From NCBI GenBank assembly GCA_041676645.1, contig JBAYRO010000139.1, positions 1 to 6,471 of the forward strand: a stretch of 6,471 nucleotides of DNA, written 5' to 3'. The notes below the pieces were generated by a model. The model did no database searches, had not been told where the DNA came from, and saw nothing but the letters and a program-made list of their open reading frames with translations. The position numbers and the translations under genes are program-made. Positions 6,350-6,471 of the stretch are shown here, one piece after another. Numbering within the stretch: position 1 is the stretch's first letter; every line of letters starts with the position of its first letter. Source of the stretch: JAMLIN01 sp041676645. GTDB taxonomy: Bacteria > Pseudomonadota > Gammaproteobacteria > Burkholderiales > Burkholderiaceae_E.

Positions 6350-6390
6350 ATCGGGATAGGGGGACCGCCATGATAGCGGCCGCCCCTCCC
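6350..6390 (-). ncRNA. Group II intron domain VI with candidate branch-point A
   Basis: On the minus strand GGG (6390-6388) pairs with CCC (6355-6353) and GGGG (6386-6383) with CCCC (6362-6359), with an upper stem GCCGC/GCGGT around 6380-6364. Opposite A6387 lies T-A-T (6358-6356), leaving A6357 bulged. That A is followed by seven bases (TCCCGAT) to the proposed intron end at 6350, the classical 7-8 base distance from branch point to splice site. Confidence 0.75.
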
Positions 6391-6392
6391 AC

Positions 6393-6424
6393 ACCACCCG
6401 GCATGCGGGTCCGCACCGGGCGGT
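6393..6424 (-). ncRNA. Group II intron domain V (catalytic hairpin)
   Basis: Read on the minus strand, ACCGCCCGG (6424-6416) pairs with CCGGGTGGT (6401-6393). The catalytic triad is CGC (6422-6420), paired with GTG so that its middle pair is the expected G-U wobble. Exactly four pairs follow, then the conserved two-base bulge on the 3' side (TG, 6403-6402), then an upper stem TGCG/CGCA (6415-6412 with 6407-6404) capped by a GACC tetraloop in place of the usual GNRA. A CGC triad rather than AGC is found in group IIC and some other bacterial classes. Confidence 0.85.
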
Positions 6425-6471
6425 TCGAGTGGTTGAGGTCATGAGAGACGGGGAACACCGAGCCGATCGAA

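Larger units (their letters stand above)
6350..6471 (-). mobile_element. 3' end of a group II intron (partial, continues past the window edge)
   Basis: The minus-strand sequence before yqeY has the two hallmark RNA domains of a group II intron 3' end, domain V and domain VI, in the right order and spacing, followed by a plausible 3' splice site after CCCGAT (last base 6350). The pattern ACCGCC...GGTGGTGTGGGAGGGG is also one I recognise from bacterial intron ends downstream of reverse transcriptase/maturase genes. Positions 6429-6471 would be the end of domain IV. In one frame they read FDRLGVPRLS and then a stop at 6439-6441, which might be the maturase C-terminus, but I cannot confirm it. 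The rest of the intron would lie to the right, beyond the window. It is unclear from here whether the element is complete or a remnant. Confidence 0.85.

Noticed and set aside
5942..6442. A 166-codon minus-strand frame running from the intron end into yqeY
   Set aside because: It crosses domains V and VI and then reads yqeY out of frame; its Arg/Gly-rich product has no family features.
6439..6471. Last codons of an intron maturase (FDRLGVPRLS then stop)
   Set aside because: Only ten residues are visible and they end just 15 bases before domain V; this is too little to call a gene.

Overview
The window is GC-rich DNA from what looks like a betaproteobacterium, most likely of the Burkholderiales or a related order. 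The evidence is the block yqeY-dnaG-rpoD read leftward, a DnaG with the betaproteobacterial N-terminus (IPQPFIDDLLART) and an RpoD with a Lys/Ala-rich N-terminal extension. This assignment is inference from familiar family features; no search was run.

Layout, left to right. Positions 1-512 hold the 3' part of a rightward gene for a DUF3501-family protein whose start lies outside the window. Positions 513-707, between this gene and the convergent end of rpoD, hold a duplicated palindromic intergenic repeat that can fold in two mutually exclusive ways and may end transcription from both sides. Positions 708-3566 (minus strand) encode the housekeeping sigma factor RpoD. At 952 residues it is unusually long, because some 340 residues of Lys/Ala/Thr repeats and an Asp-rich stretch precede region 1.1. 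Positions 3567-3832 are a non-coding rpoD leader with an extended -10 promoter candidate, a sigma32-like heat-shock promoter candidate, an imperfect direct repeat and a hairpin next to the rpoD ribosome binding site. Positions 3833-5791 (minus) encode DNA primase DnaG with an RGG-rich linker, started at TTG behind a strong Shine-Dalgarno sequence. Positions 5878-6324 (minus) encode a GatB/YqeY-domain protein. From 6350 to the right edge (minus) lies the 3' end of a group II intron, with recognisable domains V and VI.

This is the beta-type version of the macromolecular synthesis operon (usually rpsU-yqeY-dnaG-rpoD), which ties translation, replication priming and transcription initiation together. 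The most notable point is that a group II intron ends 25 bases before yqeY, in the same orientation as the operon, where rpsU or its spacer would be expected. If the intron is complete, the link between the upstream gene and yqeY-dnaG depends on transcription through the intron and perhaps on splicing. rpoD appears able to be transcribed separately from its own leader. I found no tRNA, rRNA or CRISPR array, and no wholly new gene system.
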